Shown here: positions 10,426 to 22,500 of the stretch, in pieces
How the letters are laid out: each line of letters opens with the position of its first letter
Position numbering within the stretch: position 1 is the stretch's first letter
Assembly: GCF_002865645.1 (NCBI RefSeq)
Contig: NW_020194555.1
Span: 1,638,288-1,702,287 of the forward strand
Direction of reading: 5' to 3'
Source: Hyaloscypha bicolor E
Taxonomy: Eukaryota; Ascomycota; Leotiomycetes; Helotiales; Hyaloscyphaceae
Length of the DNA: 64,000 nucleotides
The notes under the pieces: generated by a model
Database searches by the model: none
The model's input: only the letters and a program-made list of their open reading frames with translations
What the model was told of the DNA's origin: nothing
Translations under genes and position numbers: made by a program

Positions 10426-12348
10426 CTACCACCATAATGTAACCGGAGGAAGTGGTTTATCATTCCCCTCTCCTTTCGAGCAGTGAAGCACAGCCTTCCT
10501 CTCTTTCAAATCGAAATCGTTCCTCACAATCCGCAACCTCGAAGACTTCGGGATAAGTCCATCAACAACTTCCTCCTCCTCTTGATCCAACATCCACGTT
10601 ACAATCTTAACCACCATCATGCTATCCAACAATCCTTCTCGTCTGGGATGCTTCGAAAGCAGGGCGATTGCCTGTCGACAAACATCAAGCTCTGGACATC
10701 TGGTGGCAACCACAAGAAGACCAATGACCATCGTGGTTTCAAAAGTGAAGACTACCTTGCCGGGGGCAGCACTTCGACCATCCGTCTCCAGTATTTCACG
10801 AGCCAGCTTGACCACACGGTGGTAATCTCGGGTTCCGGAGGACCCTTTAAAACGCGATGGAAGATATCGAAGCATCAGCGTGCTTGCAGCCAAATGATCC
10901 TTGGTTCCAGGACAGCTTCTGGTCTGTTCAAAGATAGGAAGGAAAGCTTGATACCAGTCTTTCGTCACTTTCTGGAAGTCGTTCAGTTCCTCGATCGCCT
11001 TCTGGGCGGGGGTAGTTCCTTTTGTGATTGAATTGCAGTTCACATCTGCGTATTTGAGCATAACGGAGCCGGTTGGATGTGCTGCTGGGTACCAGAGGAA
11101 CACGCGCCTGATGACCAAATCCCAGTATAGTCTAGCCTCATTGATTGAGGTGAAGAGGGCGGGAATCTTCGGGAATGCTTTGGTTCTGTATTTTGCTCTG
11201 CGTCTATCCTTGAAGGTCATCACTTGGAAGTCCATTCTTACAAATACTCCCACAATGTCATCATCAATGAATGTTGACCTGCAAATGTTAGCCTGAGAAA
11301 AGACGGACGGCAGTTGGTACAACTGAATCCTCACTTGTGCTCGAGCCTTTTTATTCTCGTCCAATCATCGACCGGTGCTTCTTGACATTCATTTCTCCAT
11401 CCGAGAAGGACATTCACTCCAAGTTCCGCTTGCGAGAGAGCAAGTTCTTGATTTCCTATGTAACTTTCAAAACATGTGGTGAGCAGCGAAGACATGAGCG
11501 TGTTCCTCAGACGATCTGGATCTTGTTGTTTTGGGATATCTCTCATAAGTCGAATGGCTCTGCCGTATTCTTTCAATGCAAATGCGTAAAGAGCCTTCGC
11601 TTCCTGACTACCTCCAGGGCCGAGCGGAAATCCAGTTGGTGGTGTTTGCCTGATGTCCTGCGCTTTCCACACCGCACCTAGAGCAACGACGGCATGCCGA
11701 GCATATTCTTGGTCATGGCATGCTTGGAGGACTTTCCGATTCCAGACACTAGAATCAAAATAACCTGTGAGCTCCGGCGCAGTCCTCGTTTGAAAGATCA
11801 TGAAATGCTGGCGCTCGATTTCGGTGTCAAAATGAGGGCTGGAGGAAGGTTGGATATAGACGCCCGTTCTTGGAAAGTGGGTGAACACTGCTTGTTGTGT
11901 ACTGCTAGACTCATTAGGCTTGGGCAGGAGTACGGTCTTCCCTCGCCGGGGTAGTAGCCATTCGCACTCGTAGCCGGCACACATACAGCGTGCACACTGG
12001 GGTTTCGCTTCATCACATTTCACCTACCAACGAATTACCATCATGTTTCTTTATGGGGAGGGAGCCGGGAGCATGAAGCATCCTCCCGACGCGGTGAGGT
12101 AAGGAGCTCGAGGTGTAGGACAAAGAAATAGGTTGGTTACTCTCCGAGTTCTACAGACATGGTTAAATCTTTAAAGAAACAGTAGTCAAAGGAAGTAAAA
12201 TTTGCTTTGGTACACATACTTGCCTAGATTTTGGTCAGCCAAGTCACTTTATTGAAAGCTCTCTCGTTTTCTTACATGTCTTGCAGCCAGTCCTCACTCT
12301 TGGAGCGCTTCGTCGTTTGTGCGCGGGAACTTTCTTTCCGTCTACCAT
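10426..12348 (-). CDS. Zn2Cys6 fungal transcription factor with microexons
   Basis: Model: exons 12348-12276, 12223-12220 (4 nt), 12150-12141 (10 nt), 12023-11335 and 11278-10426, giving 542 aa. Splicing the tiny exons rebuilds RTGCKTCKTRRVKCDEAKPQ, and the cluster is then exactly C22-x2-C25-x6-C32-x6-C39-x2-C42-x6-C49. All five junctions are GT-AG and in phase. Without the microexons the first two Cys are lost or the frame stops. Such factors bind DNA through a binuclear zinc cluster. After the cluster comes a long C-terminal region of the 'fungal transcription factor' type, rich in helices (DQEYARHAVVALGAVWKAQ, ALSQAELGVNVLLGW). It lies between the RING gene and a divergently transcribed P450, so it may regulate local genes; that is inference. 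Confidence 0.85.
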
Positions 12349-13108
12349 CTGGTGAAATTGAATGTGAAGATTCTAGATGGACAGTGGTGTTTTCGCGGGA
12401 AGAGTTCTTTTCTATGCCCAATTCAAATCCCTTGCGGTTGAGAATGAATGCTGATTGCCAGGAAGGACCGACTTTATCGGCACGGGAAGTTTACGGAGTA
12501 ATATACAACTGTCCGATGCCGTTGCAGGCTTCAAGATACGACAGCTCCAATAGAGACCCTGGAATTTCCGTGGCCTCAGTAGGGCGATTGATCCTGGAAA
12601 TTGTTCCCTGCACATTGTGGGGATCAGGGAACGGTACCTGGTGGTACCAGGGTCTCTGAAACAGTTGACAAAGAGTGGTCAAAGAGTACCTCTTTCCATG
12701 ATCTTTACAGTAACTGATTACAACTCTAAGTTTCAGGAGTTGTTTACTTTTGCGCCTTCGTATGTTCAAGATTGAGGTAGCACACTGGTCACGTGAGGAG
12801 GATTCAAGCGAGGACTGTCGCTTTCCAATGGAAGTCATCCAGAGGGCAAGAAGAGGCTTCCTTCCGTAGCAATTCAATCAACCTTCTGGCCCACAAGTCA
12901 CCAAGAAACCGCGATACCGTGGCTGAGAGGGGTATTCAGCACGCGAAGACGACACAGTCCACCGCCAACCTCTCACCATCTCCATCGTTCTTTGACGTCC
13001 TCAACTCATCGAGATGTTCGCGAATTTGTGTCCTTGAACGCTTTAAAATTGGACCACGAACATTTTTATACCTTTTGATAGTCTCGAGAACAATCCCCAG
13101 TAACAACA
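12349..13108. other. Divergent promoter region between the Zn2Cys6 factor and the P450
   Basis: This 760 bp holds no supported gene. Minus-strand frames of 67 and 128 codons lack family features. A TCACGTGA palindrome sits at 12789-12796. Confidence 0.5.
12789..12796. promoter_or_regulatory. TCACGTGA palindrome, copy 3
   Basis: Same exact 8-mer as upstream of the MFS gene, 313 bp before the P450 start. Shared regulation is inferred. Confidence 0.35.
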
Positions 13109-14998
13109 ATGGATGACCCACCCCGCTTATGGACAGCCTCCGTCCTCGCCATTCTGCTCGTACTTGTGCTCTCCTGGATTGTCAGCATCGTCAAGTATAG
13201 ACTTGCATATAGTAAGCTTGTGAGTCCTCTTCAGTTCAAATTGTGGAATATCATCAGTGACCTTTGCGTCAGCATGGACCTCTCAAAGCGCCTCCCTTCA
13301 GCATGTGGTTTGGATCCATACCTGCGACAGCATCTCTATTCAAGCACAGTCCAATGGATACTCACCCAATGGCAACGATGACTTTGCTCTATCGGAAACA
13401 TCAACTTGGTTCTATGTATATCCTTGACAATTGGCCATTCCTTTCTCAAAGACAGCTGGTTATCAACGATCCGGTATGGTAGCGCAGACACAGAAAGGAG
13501 GATCTGCTATGTTTGGGAGCGTATCCTGACTTCACAATAGGGAATTGCAATGCAAGTTAGCCAGAGCTCGCTGCCAAAATTTTGGGTGTACCCGAAGTTT
13601 ATAGGCCACATTACGGGGATGAAAAGCATGATTCTGACTGAAGGTGCTGAGTGGAGACGAGCCCGAACTCTTTTCAACCCTGGATTTGCCCCGAGTCACC
13701 TTACGACGCTTGTTCCGAGCATTGTAGACGATACCCAGATATTCCTCGGCATACTCGCTGACTTATCAGAGTCCAAGAAGGTCACACCAATCGATGATCT
13801 GCTTGCCAACTTGACAATAGACATCATGGGCCACATCGTATTGGATCACGACCTCAACTCGCAAACCACTGACAATGAGCTAGTGGGAGCTTTCAAAAGT
13901 GCAGTATATTGGACACCCAACTCAAAATTCATTCATCCTATATTCAACTTAAATCTAGTCCGAGCTTTTGCACAGTGGTATCATGCACGAAAAATGAATA
14001 ACTATATCAGAAAGGTGATTCGAGAGCGCTTGGCTCTACGGCACACCAGAGCTGGAGAAATGAAGGTCAAACCATCCAGGAGACCAGCGATTGACTTGGC
14101 CATCGACACATATCTCCTTTCAGACGAAAGTGATGGGGAAATGTCTGCACATTCAATCGGCAGTGAAGAGTTTGAACAGGTATGCATCGATCAGATGAAA
14201 ACTTTCCTATTTGCCGGTCACGATACCACGAGCAGCACTCTTTGTTTCATATACCACATGTTGAATCTCCATCCCGCGGCTTTAGCCAAAGTCCGAAAAG
14301 AGCATGACGGCGTTTTCGGAACTTCCTCGTCGACTGCAACAGCCATCAAGGGAAGCCCGAGGCTGCTCAATGATCTGCCATATACCACTGCAGTCATTAA
14401 AGGTATGGAAACTTGAGTACAGCACGATTTATTCACTGACATACTTCAGAGACACTTCGTCTCTTCCCACCAGCGAACGGATCCCGGGATGGGAGTAGCC
14501 AATTTACACTAACTGTTGACGGTGTTGAATATCCCACGAAAAACACCATGCTTTGGCCCAATGTCCACACAATTCAACGTCGAGCTGACCTTTGGCCTCA
14601 ACCCGACGACTTCATTCCCGAGCGATTCCTCCCACCTCCTCACAACTTCCAAGAAGTGACGAAAGATGCTTGGCGGCCCTTCCAAAAAGGTCCTCGTAAT
14701 TGCATTGGACAGGAATTGGCAATGCTGAATATGAAAGTCATCATGGCGATGACGCTCAGAGACTTTGATATCAAGGCTGAGTACGAGGAATGGGACCGTG
14801 CTTTGGGGAGAGAGAAGCCGGGTGAGATGTTGGATGGGAGGAGGGGGATGTTCGGTGAGTTTCACGTCTAACATTACTTAGTCAAGCGTTGTTGATCTTT
14901 GAACAGGCCATAGAGCATATCAGCAGATGAAGGCTACTGCAAAACCAGCCGATGGGATGCCGGTGAGAGTCACGAGGAGAAAAAACATGGGAGGTTGA
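13109..14998 (+). CDS. Cytochrome P450 monooxygenase
   Basis: Five exons (13109-13219, 13273-13473, 13541-14402, 14450-14854, 14907-14998) give 556 aa, the usual fungal P450 length. Residues 9-28 form an N-terminal membrane anchor, so it should sit on the ER facing the cytosol. The I-helix motif is AGHDTTSS. The ExxR motif ETLR is created by splicing at 14402/14450. The PERF motif is present, and the heme-binding loop FQKGPRNCIGQELA supplies the Cys thiolate at about residue 475. It needs electrons from a reductase not seen here. It resembles fungal CYP4-clan-like enzymes used in secondary metabolism or detoxification; the substrate is unknown. It is transcribed away from the Zn2Cys6 factor, a common arrangement in metabolic clusters. 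Confidence 0.94.
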
Positions 14999-15449
14999 AG
15001 TGACACTAGCGACGGTAAACTCAAGAATCCATCAACACACAAGACAGAAACGTGTAAGAAGGAGCAAGCTAAGGTGATATATTTTGCCATTGGCTTGGGT
15101 GTATAAAATGATGTCATTTGCCAGTCTGTTCAGATCGACCTGGAAATACAAATCTTCCCACCTGCAGTGCAACATCCTCTCCTGGGTTTCCACGTGAAGC
15201 CATTCATTGGCGATATCTCTCAAATTCTGTTCTCCATCCTGTGGCAAGTTTCAAGTTGCTGCATGTTTTCATTCTTCCAAGCTGCCTTGCTTGCGGATTG
15301 CTGAGCACTAAGCTTTTTGAAAGTTGCAACATTGCGGGTTCCAATGCAGATCGGGATTGCGCGAGCCAGGCAACTTCAAGCCAGCCATATGGATTTCTAG
15401 TTAGCGGTGGCAACAAGAACACGTATCAGACCATGCCGGAATTCACGTC
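14999..15449. other. Convergent spacer, no gene seen
   Basis: Only short frames on either strand. It is probably the 3' UTR of the P450. Confidence 0.5.
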
Positions 15450-15933
15450 TCAAAAGGTGTGTACCGCTCCGTAGTTGCTCTCTTCACCAGCGACCTCTAA
15501 GCCCAGCGGAGCAACCCAATCCTTGTGTGAGGTTCTTTTGCAGGACTGCTCGCCCATGAAGTCCTTGTACGCAAATTCATACGAATACTCTTGGGTTTCC
15601 GCAGCCTATAAGTGTGCTCCATCCTCCTCAAGGGGATGAATCGGCAGCAGGCCTTTGGGGAAGATAGAGCGCAGGTTGTAGAGTGGCGTGTTGTGAAAGA
15701 GGAGGAGATACCGTTCTTCAGATGCGTTCATTCCGAGGTTAAGGCGAGTTTGCAGTGCTGCGGGTGGATTGGCCGCGATGAACTGCTGAACATCTGGGGG
15801 GGGTCAAGAATTCTCATTTTCCCGCTTGCGGGAGCAAGTAGTTAGTTGCTGTTGGGTCAGAAAATTGCTCGATATCCGTTGCTTGGTTCGGTGAGGCGGT
15901 CTCCCTGGCTGACTTCGGATGGAGGAAACTCAT
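15450..15933 (-). pseudogene. Decayed small gene, family not recognised
   Basis: An ATG at 15933 follows a CT-rich leader typical of fungal genes. The frame runs about 39 codons to a TGA (15816-15814), then to a run of eight C on the minus strand (15803-15796) where the frame shifts by one. It then reads as a convincing protein (FIAANPPAALQTRLNLG, ERYLLLFHNTPLYNLRSIF) to a TAG at 15608-15606, and continues in frame (ETQEYSYEFAYKDFMGEQ) to a final TGA at 15450. Removing one C and reading the two stops as CGA and CAG would give one continuous frame of about 160 codons. No GT-AG introns explain the breaks. Both stops fit C-to-T changes. Confidence 0.55.
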
Positions 15934-16444
15934 GATGACGGTTTGAGAGGATGAGAAATTGGAATAGATGTAAGAAACGGTGAATGCGAGGAGAGAGAGA
16001 TTATAAACAAGAAACGGAACAATTCAAGCGCAAAAAAAGGGATACGGACAGAGCCGTCAAATACCGACAACGTCTATCTTTAACATCCACTGAGCTTGCC
16101 TACGGATGAGGTGGTAGAACTGCCCTTCGTATGCCATTCTGTCAGATCAATATCCTATTTGGGGAAACGGGGGGGAAGGAGTGTGGGGTTTGCGGGGAAC
16201 AATGTCCCGAACACTTGAAGGTCATTTTGGAACAAAAGTGGGAGGTTTGCCGACCCCCAACTGGTGCTAGGCATTCAAAATAAAACAGACCGGGATATTT
16301 TACACTGAAATGATCACGTTCATAGCTCTGGAGAATTAGTATGGCAGGGATACATGTAATTCATCGCTCGCCTACTTAAGCAGTCGCCCATTGCCGTGAT
16401 TTAATATCGTATGGTTACACAAACACTATCATGATATCCTGCCT
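15934..16444. other. Promoter of the decayed gene and 3' region of the 4E-T-like gene
   Basis: The minus strand carries a CT-rich leader just upstream of 15933. No further gene was recognised. Confidence 0.45.
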
Positions 16445-18922
16445 CTATTGTCTTCTGAAAGCACCCTGAGGAGGCGGTCCTCTTCCATCAAACGGTGCAC
16501 CAAACGCCATACCTTCGGGTCCTGGAAACATTCCCGGCGGCATAAATCCTTGTGGAAATCCTGGCGGACCAGCATTGTAGAATCCTGGAGGTGGTTGCAT
16601 TTGCACGTTACGTGGAGGTCCAGACATGACATCTTGGGGTGGGAAATTGCCCATCGGGATTGGAGGGAACATTTGTTGAGGCATGGGCATGCCACGATTC
16701 GGGCCGTTTGCCAAGCCCGGAGGAGGGGCGATGTTCTGAGCAAGACGGTGTTGAGGTGGGAGTTGACCTTGGCGATCCCAACCCAGGTCCAGACCTGGAG
16801 GTGGTCCGGTCGGTCGCTGAAGGATCTGTGTTGGCTGAGGAGGATTGCCACCTTGTCTTTCGTGCAATGGACCACGTTGGTAGGCAGCTTCATCGAAGAA
16901 GCCAGGTGGAGGCTGGGGTCGGCGCTGCGAAGCACTGCGCTCTCGTTGAGCCGCTTCTCTTTGCATGTCTTGTTCTCGCTCAATCATTTGTTGTTGCATT
17001 TGGCGATCGACTGACGGCTTGTGAGGCATTCTCAAGAGGACTTGCTCTGTTCTTTGAGGTTCGGGAGCAAGCTTGACATCATTCATGAGACCCATGAGGA
17101 ATTCTGCATTGGCATTGCGACTGGGTGGTTGATCAGGTCGAGATGAAGCTTGACTGGCCGCATTCTGACGTTGTCCAATTAAATCTTGTACCATTTGATC
17201 CGGTCGAATGGTCGGCTGGCTACCAGCTATCTGGCGCTGAGCTAACAACTCATGGAGGTTTTGTCCTGAATTGCGAGTAGCTGATCGATTATCATCTTGG
17301 CGTGCCGTCCGATATTGCTGAAACGGCTCTGGAGAGATAATAGGGTTGCTTGGCTGCATTTCCAGGACTGTTGGTTTGGGCTGCTGTGATATGTTTGCAG
17401 GGGGTGTTGAACCTGAGTTGGAGGGCTGGGTGGAGTGTAATTTCAACAGCAGCTCCTGGAAAGCTTTCTTTTCGTCCCTATCCGGCGGGTTGTTTTGGTT
17501 GTTCTGCATACCTCCAAATAATGCACCGGGGCCCCCTTGTGGTTGCGGCATCGGAGTTGGAGGCTCCGTCTGTCGGCGCGGTGGATCTTCTTTGGGAGCG
17601 AAGAAAGATGTAAATCTAGAGGATTTCCCCATAGTCTTAGACCGTGCAGTACCTTCCAGCGACTCTGATCCCAGATCTTGACCAGCCTCCTCCTTTGGTG
17701 CCCCCCACTTGCTCAGGAACTTGTCGGGCCCCGTTTCTAAGATTTCCAAGGGCGTTTCAACCTTCTTGTCAAGCCCGAAGAAAGAAGCACCGGCATCTGG
17801 CTTGGCTATATCCTCGGCAGGTGTCTTGCCGGCGTTGTCCCTTTTGTGCTGCTGCTCCCTCCACTTCTGAAAGTCTTCTTGGGTGTGACTTTGGGGTTTG
17901 TCCTCGGCTGGCTCATCCATCCATTCTGGCTCGCGCTCTTGCCGTTGGTCTCTATCTCTATCCCATCTTCTGTCACCACGATCACCCCTGTCACCCCTAT
18001 CATCGCGCTCCTTGTCTCTCCATCCCCCCTTGCGGTCAGAAAATCTATCGCCGTTGCTGTTGCGATCTCTCGGGCCTGGAGGACCATCCGTGTTCTCTCT
18101 GTCCTTGAACCATGATGGCTCGTTCCGGCCACGGCCTGTGCCATTGCGTCGGGCATCTCTGTCCTGGTCCTGGTCTCCATCCTTGTCTCGGGAGAATGTC
18201 TCAAAACCTCTCGGCCTGTCCTTCAAATCGCGCTCTTCCCGGTCCTTGAACCTTCGGTCATCCCTATGTCTATCAACTCCCATGCGACCATTAAAACGCT
18301 CGGCGCCCTCAGTACCAAAGCTCTTTCTGGGTTTGACAGTGCTCCACCCATCACTGTCTTGATCCTCAGCTCGTTTTGGACGCAAGGTATTATTTCTACC
18401 TTCTCGAGCCTTCTCAGCGTCTCCTTCGCTAGGCTTGCCTCTGAAGTTATATCGATCTCTGGAATCAGCATCGCGTGCGAGTGCTGACCGGTCTAAAGAG
18501 TCGAATGTTTTGCCAGAATTTCGAATAGAGGTAGCTGACATAAAGGAGGTCTTGGGGGGTCCGAGGATGATGTCTTCTGGATCTGCAGCACTAAGGTTAG
18601 CAATAGAACATCTAAATATGCCAATTGGATGCCTTACTGGCACTGTTTCGTGACATATGACGCTCAGCACCAGGACGTCTGCTTGGCTGATCTAGAAGAG
18701 CGTTAGAGTCATGATTCTTTGCTCTGTCAGTAGTTGGTTTGGTCGCGTTACGAGTTGTGTCTGTAGGTGGTCTGGAACGTGTCAATGAGGATCCTCAATC
18801 GTCTCCAGAGCCCATCTGTCTTACCCCATCCATTGCTCTACGGGAGGAAGGCCTGGAGGCTTCACAACCAACGGCGAATCTCGAAGGTGTTTCAGCTCTT
18901 CCGGAGTGTATCTTATCGCCAT
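16445..18922 (-). CDS. eIF4E-binding, 4E-T/EAP1-like translational regulator
   Basis: Exons 18922-18825, 18771-18638 and 18582-16445 give 789 aa. The start is chosen at 18922 because it opens with MAIRYTPEELKHLR. Its YTPEEL core matches the eIF4E-binding pattern Y-x4-L (usually followed by a hydrophobic residue; here Lys). The intron joins restore RNSANPEDIILGPPKTS, a stretch I associate with fungal 4E-T-like proteins. The rest is low-complexity and probably disordered. An Arg/Asp/Glu-rich block (about 130-280) is followed by a Gln/Pro/Gly-rich C-terminus (PPPGF repeats) of the kind seen in mRNP-granule proteins. The expected role is binding cap-bound eIF4E to repress translation or couple it to decay. 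An intronic ATG at 18670 would lose the binding motif and is rejected as the start. Confidence 0.78.
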
Positions 18923-19548
18923 GATTGTTGGCACGATAGAGTCTGCCTTGCGTGGTGCCGAAGACTCATGAGCTGCTTGAACTGTGCGGACGTGGTAGAG
19001 TTTGTGAACTTGACAGTGCGATAGATCGGAGAGAGGTCAAGAGGGAACGCAAGCTTGAGGTCTTGCCGATGGACGTAGATTGCGGTAGATTAAGGTGAAT
19101 TAGAGGAACAGAGCTAGACCCTAAAATTAGGACAAGGCCTTCAAGCACGGCTATCGTCTGTTGTTGACAGGCTGAGCGCAAGGCGCAAAGGTCTTGCGTG
19201 TGCGATGACCTTGGCGAGGAGATGGCAGGTAGCTGTCAGGACCGGTATTAAGGGTGGTATCGGTGAGAAATAAAGGGTAGATAGATCGCAGGGAGTACTT
19301 GATTGTATATCTTTCGCTGAAATTGGTTCCCTAGTCGAAGTTGGGGCTTTGTTGGTAACAGGTCGTCGTGAACGTCTTTTCGATGTGACCGATCAAGTGC
19401 CTTCGCTAAAGTAGCTTAGCGCCAAAATCCTCGGAATATTGATTCTCCTGCCTCCATTCAAGGTCACCCATGGCTTTTAACTAAGTTAAGGTTGTGATAT
19501 GCACTGTTCATTTTGGGGTATCAACTGTTGCTATCGATATCTACAGGT
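18923..19548. other. Promoter of the 4E-T-like gene and 3' region of URB1
   Basis: This 626 bp lies between two tandem minus-strand genes. No gene was seen; a short minus-strand frame (18966-19181) is most likely 5' UTR. Confidence 0.5.
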
Positions 19549-22500
19549 CTAGAATCTCAAAGTATCTACTTTAATTGCCCCCAAACTTGCACCCTTACTC
19601 CAATTCCTGACCCGTTGCTGATCACACGACTCGAGCATAGTTTCCATGAGGACTTTGAGGGGTATACCGGCTCCTAAAGACACCTGTGCCTGCAGCCAAG
19701 TCATGGCACTGAACCTGGTAATCAGCGTCGTACTCCCACCTTCAATTGACATGGCTCTGAATATAATTTTGAGGATCTTGTCCCGCAAACCGGGCGCAAG
19801 ATATGTGCTATTGTAGATTGAAAAGAGCTTTTCGAAGACGTGCCGCTTACGGTAGATGGTCATGTCAGCTTGCGTGCGAAGGCCAACGTGCATATATGCC
19901 AAAAGCCAGCCCATCTCCATGTAATGTGCGTCGTCCAAACTAGGAGACTCATCGAGAATCTTGAACATCAGAGGAATCTTGTCTAGCGGCCAGATCGGGC
20001 CCGAGGTGAGAAACTTGTTGATCTTCGGGTACATGCAATGCAACGGATCGTTGAGAACTGACAGGGCGTGTGAAGCGAAGGCGGAGATAAAGGTTGACAG
20101 CGGCTCTTGATCAATGACTTGCTTTGCCGTTTCGACTAATTCGGAAAGGAGCAACCAGATCTGGTCCTTCTCATCGAATGATGATTCCTTCAACTTTGCA
20201 GCAAATTTCGAAATGTTTGTCGCGGCTTCCTTTCTGATGCTCAGAATATTGGAAGACAGAAGCGTGATCAGCGAGGTTGCATAGCCGCCCTCAATAATCT
20301 CGTCGACTTCCTTCGTTGTCCATTTGGTCAGCGCATTGTGGTCTTCCACCTCATTTCCGGATTCTGGATTTAGGCTACTCAAGATTTTCGATTTCTCGAT
20401 TTCGGATATGGTGTTGGTCTCGGGCTTCGCTGTAAAGCGAAGGGGAATCTTTTTAGCGTCTGGAACCTCAATGCTGTCAACGAGTTTTCGAGTTTGGTCA
20501 AGCGTGTGCCTTGCAGCTGAGTTTTCGGGGGTCTCCGCGGCAAGTTTCTGTATCAAATTCTTGATGACTCTCTTATCTTCGTGGATCTTTATCGAGGCTG
20601 CCAAATATCGAGCAATAAATGTGGCTGTCTCCTTCAATGCCACATCCTGCGCCGATTTGACCATGAATGGCCATTGCTCAATAATTGCCAATGATAGCAA
20701 GCTCACCGCTGACTGTATTCCCTCGGATTTGTGAATCTCGGCGCAGATTTCTTCCAGAGCAAAGATATACTTGACAGGCTTTGCGGCACATCGTGAGACA
20801 CAGTCATCGAGAAAAGTGTAGGTCGCGGATGAATGGGCACTGTCGTCGAGCTCCCGTAATCTCAGGATGAACGTATCTAATGCGGAGATAGTAGTCTGAT
20901 TCTGTAGGATTTGGTTCTCCTCGACCACCGAGAGAAGGACTGATTTGAGTTTAAGAAGTGGAAGGTCTGCCGGAGCCTCGGCAGACAGCTTCAGCATTGC
21001 CATAAAAGGTGAAACCGAGAGGCCGTCTGCTTTGCCAAACCAGCGCATTCCTGGGGAGAATTGAGCGAATCTAAAAACATTCTCTAACTCCATGGCCCGG
21101 AGGACTCGATCCTGTGGGCCCAGGGTGGTATCATCCATAGCTTTCAAACAGTCGGCCAACGCTGCGGAGACGCCGAATTTAGCATCCAGGGCAATTCGAG
21201 GGACGACTTCAAAGTATAGCACCAGCAGCTTGGTAACCGCTTCCCTCTGCATGAGATCCGTACTTATCATCCTTCGGTAGGCGATGATCACCTCCTTAAT
21301 GGGGGGGCACCTTTTACAGAATTCGTCGGCCAATCTATTTGCTGCTTGGGTCCACAGCGAGGAACCAGACCCATTCGCTGCCCCCTGATACATCTCCAAG
21401 GCTTTAGCCAGCTTGCTCATAGCAATAGAGAGGATTCTGATGGCGAAGAACGTGACCAAGCTGTTGTGAGGTTGAGTTAGGCAGCGAGTCAAGACTTTCT
21501 GGCTCAAGGGTTGAGGAAGAATGCTTTCCAATACCACAGCGGGTGGTGGTGGGAGTCTGGCATATCGTTCCTGATGGCCAAAGTACTCGGGGAGAGGGAG
21601 TTGTAGAGAAGAAAATATAAACGCTGAATATCCCATCCACGTGGAGGTGAGCTTGGGATCGAACGAGAAATCTTTTTTGCCAAAATAATAATCCGCAAAT
21701 AGCTCCGGAGCAGATTTTAAGATAGACAGAAGAAGCTCGCTTTGTTTTGAACTCGACCAAGGTCGCAGATTTTGGATAAAATCGGACAAAATGGTGTTCC
21801 GAACAGGGACTTTTTCAGTATACTTGTCCATCCACTCGATGCTGTCGAGACCTAAATCAATAAACGATTCATCGGAGTCAACACCGTGAATATCATCAGG
21901 ATCGATACCTCGGGGATAGAAACCAGACTGACGGCTCATCAGACCTACGTCGGGTGACGTGCAGGCTAATACCAGGAATTCGTGAGCCACTTCATCAACA
22001 GCCTTCTTCACGGTAGTTGGATCGTTATCTGGTTGATCATATCGGTACAGCATGGCAATGCGTCCTAGGGAGCTGGCATTAACAAGTTTAACCTTCGCAT
22101 CTCGAGGTAGTTTTGTATCCAAGAGCACATGGATTTTCAGAGTTTCGAGGATATCGCGAACCATGAACGGGGGATCATCTCTAATATCTTTCGTCAAAGC
22201 TGAGACGATGTCTCTTTGATTCAAAAGTTCCCGTTTGGCCTCTGCTGGCAGAAATTTTATTGCGGAGAGTACAAGTCGAAGGGCATTTGTTCGCACCGAC
22301 GGCTTCCTTGGGTCCTCTACGCCGTTACTAGCATATCGGAGGCCTAAGTTGCGGGCCAGGCCTTTGAATGTTTGATCTCTCCTGCGGAATACCTGCTTTG
22401 CGAAAACCCCACCATCAAAAATCGATAGCTCCTTGAGCAGTCGCAGCACGGGAGAAATCACAAATTCCTTGCTCTTGTTTGCTGTGAGACCTCGGGCTAT

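Noticed and set aside
12110..12124. Alternative in-frame Cys pair for the Zn2Cys6 domain in the 117-nt intron
   Set aside because: The only nearby TGC pairs there are spaced 7 nt apart and out of phase; the microexon model gives the exact consensus.
17346..18653. Many plus-strand ORFs opposite the 4E-T-like gene
   Set aside because: Antisense shadows caused by the low-complexity Arg/Asp and Pro/Gln codons.
18638..18670. ATG at 18670 as the start of the 4E-T-like protein
   Set aside because: It reads through an intron with good GT-AG signals, and splicing restores a conserved stretch and an upstream eIF4E-binding start.
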